Shown here: positions 31,590-33,100 of the stretch, piece by piece
Position numbering within the stretch: position 1 is the stretch's first letter
Layout of the letters: the number at the start of each line of letters is the position of its first letter
From: Bacteroidota bacterium
Lineage (GTDB): Bacteria; Bacteroidota; Bacteroidia; B-17B0; Aurantibacillaceae
Assembly (NCBI GenBank): GCA_003153315.1
Contig: PLYA01000021.1
Coordinates: forward strand, 1 to 33,100
DNA: 33,100 bases
Direction of reading: 5' to 3'
Notes under the pieces: model-generated
What the model saw: the letters and a program-made list of their open reading frames with translations, nothing else
Database searches by the model: none
What the model was told of the DNA's origin: nothing
Translations under genes and position numbers: made by a program

Positions 31590-33100
31590 ATGAATAATCT
31601 TAAAAAGTATACTAATCATTTAATTTCCGAAAAGAGCCCTTACTTATTACAACATGCGCATAATCCCGTAAACTGGTATGCATGGGAAGATGTTGCTTTT
31701 GAAAAAGCCAGGCAGGAAAACAAATTAGTTCTGATAAGTATTGGTTATTCAGCCTGCCACTGGTGCCATGTTATGGAACATCAATGTTTTGAAGATGAGC
31801 AGGTAGCAGAACTAATGAATAACCATTTTATAAGTATAAAAGTAGATAGGGAAGAACGCCCTGATGTTGACCATGTTTATATGACTGCCGTGCAATTAAT
31901 GACACAGCATGGTGGGTGGCCACTCAATTGCTTTGTATTACCTGATGGAAGGCCCATTTATGGAGGAACTTATTTTCCAAAAGAACAGTGGATGCAGTTA
32001 CTGAAAAATCTTTCTACATTATACGAAACTGATAAATATAAAGTAGAAGATTATGCCGAACAGCTTATGGCGGGCATAAAGCAAACGGATGAGTTTATTA
32101 AGATTTCATCAGGAGAAGCCAATAATATTACAAGAGAAATCATTGATAATTGCGTAAGTAATTTTCAAAAGCGATTTGATAAAACAAATGGTGGAAGTAT
32201 AGGCGCTCCTAAGTTTATGATGCCTAACAATTACTTGTTTCTATTACGATATGGGCATCTCACAAATAATCAAGATGTATTAAATCATGTACATTTTACT
32301 TTACAAAAAATGGCTAATGGTGGCATTTATGATCATTTAGGTGGTGGTTTTGCACGGTATAGCACCGATGCTCAATGGAAGGTACCACACTTTGAAAAAA
32401 TGTTGTATGATAACGCTCAACTTATTTCCCTATATAGTGAAGCTTTTCGTCAAAATAAAACCCCATTGTATAAACAGATAGTTTATGAAACCATAAGCTT
32501 TATCGAAAAAGAACTAACCTCACCTCAATATGGGTTTTATAGTGCGTTAGATGCCGACAGTGAAGGTAAAGAAGGTTTATATTATATATGGACTAAAGAA
32601 GAGTTGATTGAAATACTCAAAAAGGATTTCGATTTATTTGCCGATTACTATTCGGTTAATGAACTAGGATATTGGGAACATGATAATTATATATTACTTA
32701 GGAATTTATCAGACAAAGAAGTTGCCTTAAAACATCAAATTTCTCTTGAAGAGCTAAATAATGTAATTCTAATTTGTAAAGAAAAATTACTAATTGAAAG
32801 AAATAAAAGATTACGTCCAGGTTTAGATGATAAAATCATAGCTTCTTGGAATGGATTAATGTGCTCTGCTTTATGCGATGCTTCTGCTACTTTTAACGAA
32901 TCTAAGTTCTTAAATCTTGCTATACAAAACGCAATTTTTTTAAAGCAACATTTAATAGATGATAAAGACTGTTTAATGCGCTGTTATAAAGATAAAGCCT
33001 ATATATCAGCCTTTTTAGATGACTATGCTTTTGTAACAGATGCCTTTATTAGATTATTTTCGGTTACTGGAAACGAAGATTGGTTAATACTTTCAGAGAG
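31590..33100 (+). CDS. YyaL/SSP411-type thioredoxin-domain protein (DUF255), 5' part
   Basis: Translated by eye from the ATG at 31590; the frame is open to the window edge (503 codons), so the gene is cut. The N-terminal thioredoxin-like domain starts with [20 protein letters not shown]. Its active-site motif is Cys56-His-Trp-Cys59-His-Val-Met, followed by [14 protein letters not shown] and the [20 protein letters not shown] block, all hallmarks of the family. An (alpha/alpha)6 barrel part follows ([28 protein letters not shown], here in two overlapping motifs [10 protein letters not shown] and [10 protein letters not shown]; also [11 protein letters not shown]). Related proteins (spermatogenesis-associated protein 20, YyaL) are about 670-700 residues, so roughly 170-200 residues are missing. 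Biochemical role not established. Confidence 0.92.
   Translation, partial: MNNLKKYTNHLISEKSPYLLQHAHNPVNWYAWEDVAFEKARQENKLVLISIGYSACHWCHVMEHQCFEDEQVAELMNNHFISIKVDREERPDVDHVYMTAVQLMTQHGGWPLNCFVLPDGRPIYGGTYFPKEQWMQLLKNLSTLYETDKYKVEDYAEQLMAGIKQTDEFIKISSGEANNITREIIDNCVSNFQKRFDKTNGGSIGAPKFMMPNNYLFLLRYGHLTNNQDVLNHVHFTLQKMANGGIYDHLGGGFARYSTDAQWKVPHFEKMLYDNAQLISLYSEAFRQNKTPLYKQIVYETISFIEKELTSPQYGFYSALDADSEGKEGLYYIWTKEELIEILKKDFDLFADYYSVNELGYWEHDNYILLRNLSDKEVALKHQISLEELNNVILICKEKLLIERNKRLRPGLDDKIIASWNGLMCSALCDASATFNESKFLNLAIQNAIFLKQHLIDDKDCLMRCYKDKAYISAFLDDYAFVTDAFIRLFSVTGNEDWLILSE

Overview
The window reads as chromosomal DNA of an AT-rich member of the Bacteroidota, genus not resolvable by eye. The evidence is a type IX secretion C-terminal tail on the first protein, Bacteroidota-style -7 boxes (TAnnTTTG) just upstream of many starts, a SPOR/PD40/TPR envelope protein, and a set of housekeeping genes typical of the phylum. 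Most gene families are recognisable.

Layout. 1-612: 3' end of an NHL-repeat secreted protein. 699-3706 (minus): NADP-isocitrate dehydrogenase and a POT peptide transporter. 3782-16570: an accessory envelope/natural-product-like locus. It holds a TMTC-like GT-C membrane protein with TPRs (minus), then a tight plus-strand operon of KAS III, ACP, KAS III, SDR reductase and a polyprenyl-phosphate type GT2, followed by a GNAT. After these come three Fe(II)/2-oxoglutarate Asp/Asn beta-hydroxylase-like proteins (one minus, two plus), a repeat-rich spacer, and a minus-strand operon of APS kinase plus two sulfotransferases. A small unknown protein is divergent from the APS kinase. 16590-22636 (minus): M28 peptidase, sirtuin, adenine deaminase, NylB/class-C-like serine hydrolase lipoprotein, ribulose-phosphate epimerase. 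22755-24860: SurA-like double-parvulin chaperone. 25363-28774: amidohydrolase-fold protein without the usual metal ligands, a lipoprotein and a sensor histidine kinase. 28945-33100: TPR-PD40-SPOR envelope protein, small membrane protein, and the 5' part of a YyaL/thioredoxin-domain protein cut by the window edge.

How the genes may work together (inference). The two KAS IIIs, ACP and reductase could build a short beta-hydroxyacyl group and the GNAT could transfer an acyl group. The GT2 could charge a polyprenyl phosphate with a sugar for the GT-C protein. The hydroxylases could add hydroxyls and the APS kinase/sulfotransferase operon could sulfate them. No sugar-nucleotide genes, flippase or ATP sulfurylase are present, so the pathway would need genes elsewhere.

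The least explained structure is a set of three unrelated intergenic tandem arrays (12991-13200, 21810-21956, 24955-25185). All have an exact 21-bp period without indels and all can be read as heptapeptide repeats. The first sits in an 868-bp spacer that also carries a long hairpin overlapping a good promoter, a short leaderless-looking ORF in the same frame as the array, and a REP-like palindrome. A second theme is that start codons lie 4-8 nt after the -7 box for several genes, which suggests leaderless or near-leaderless mRNAs and corrects some starts.
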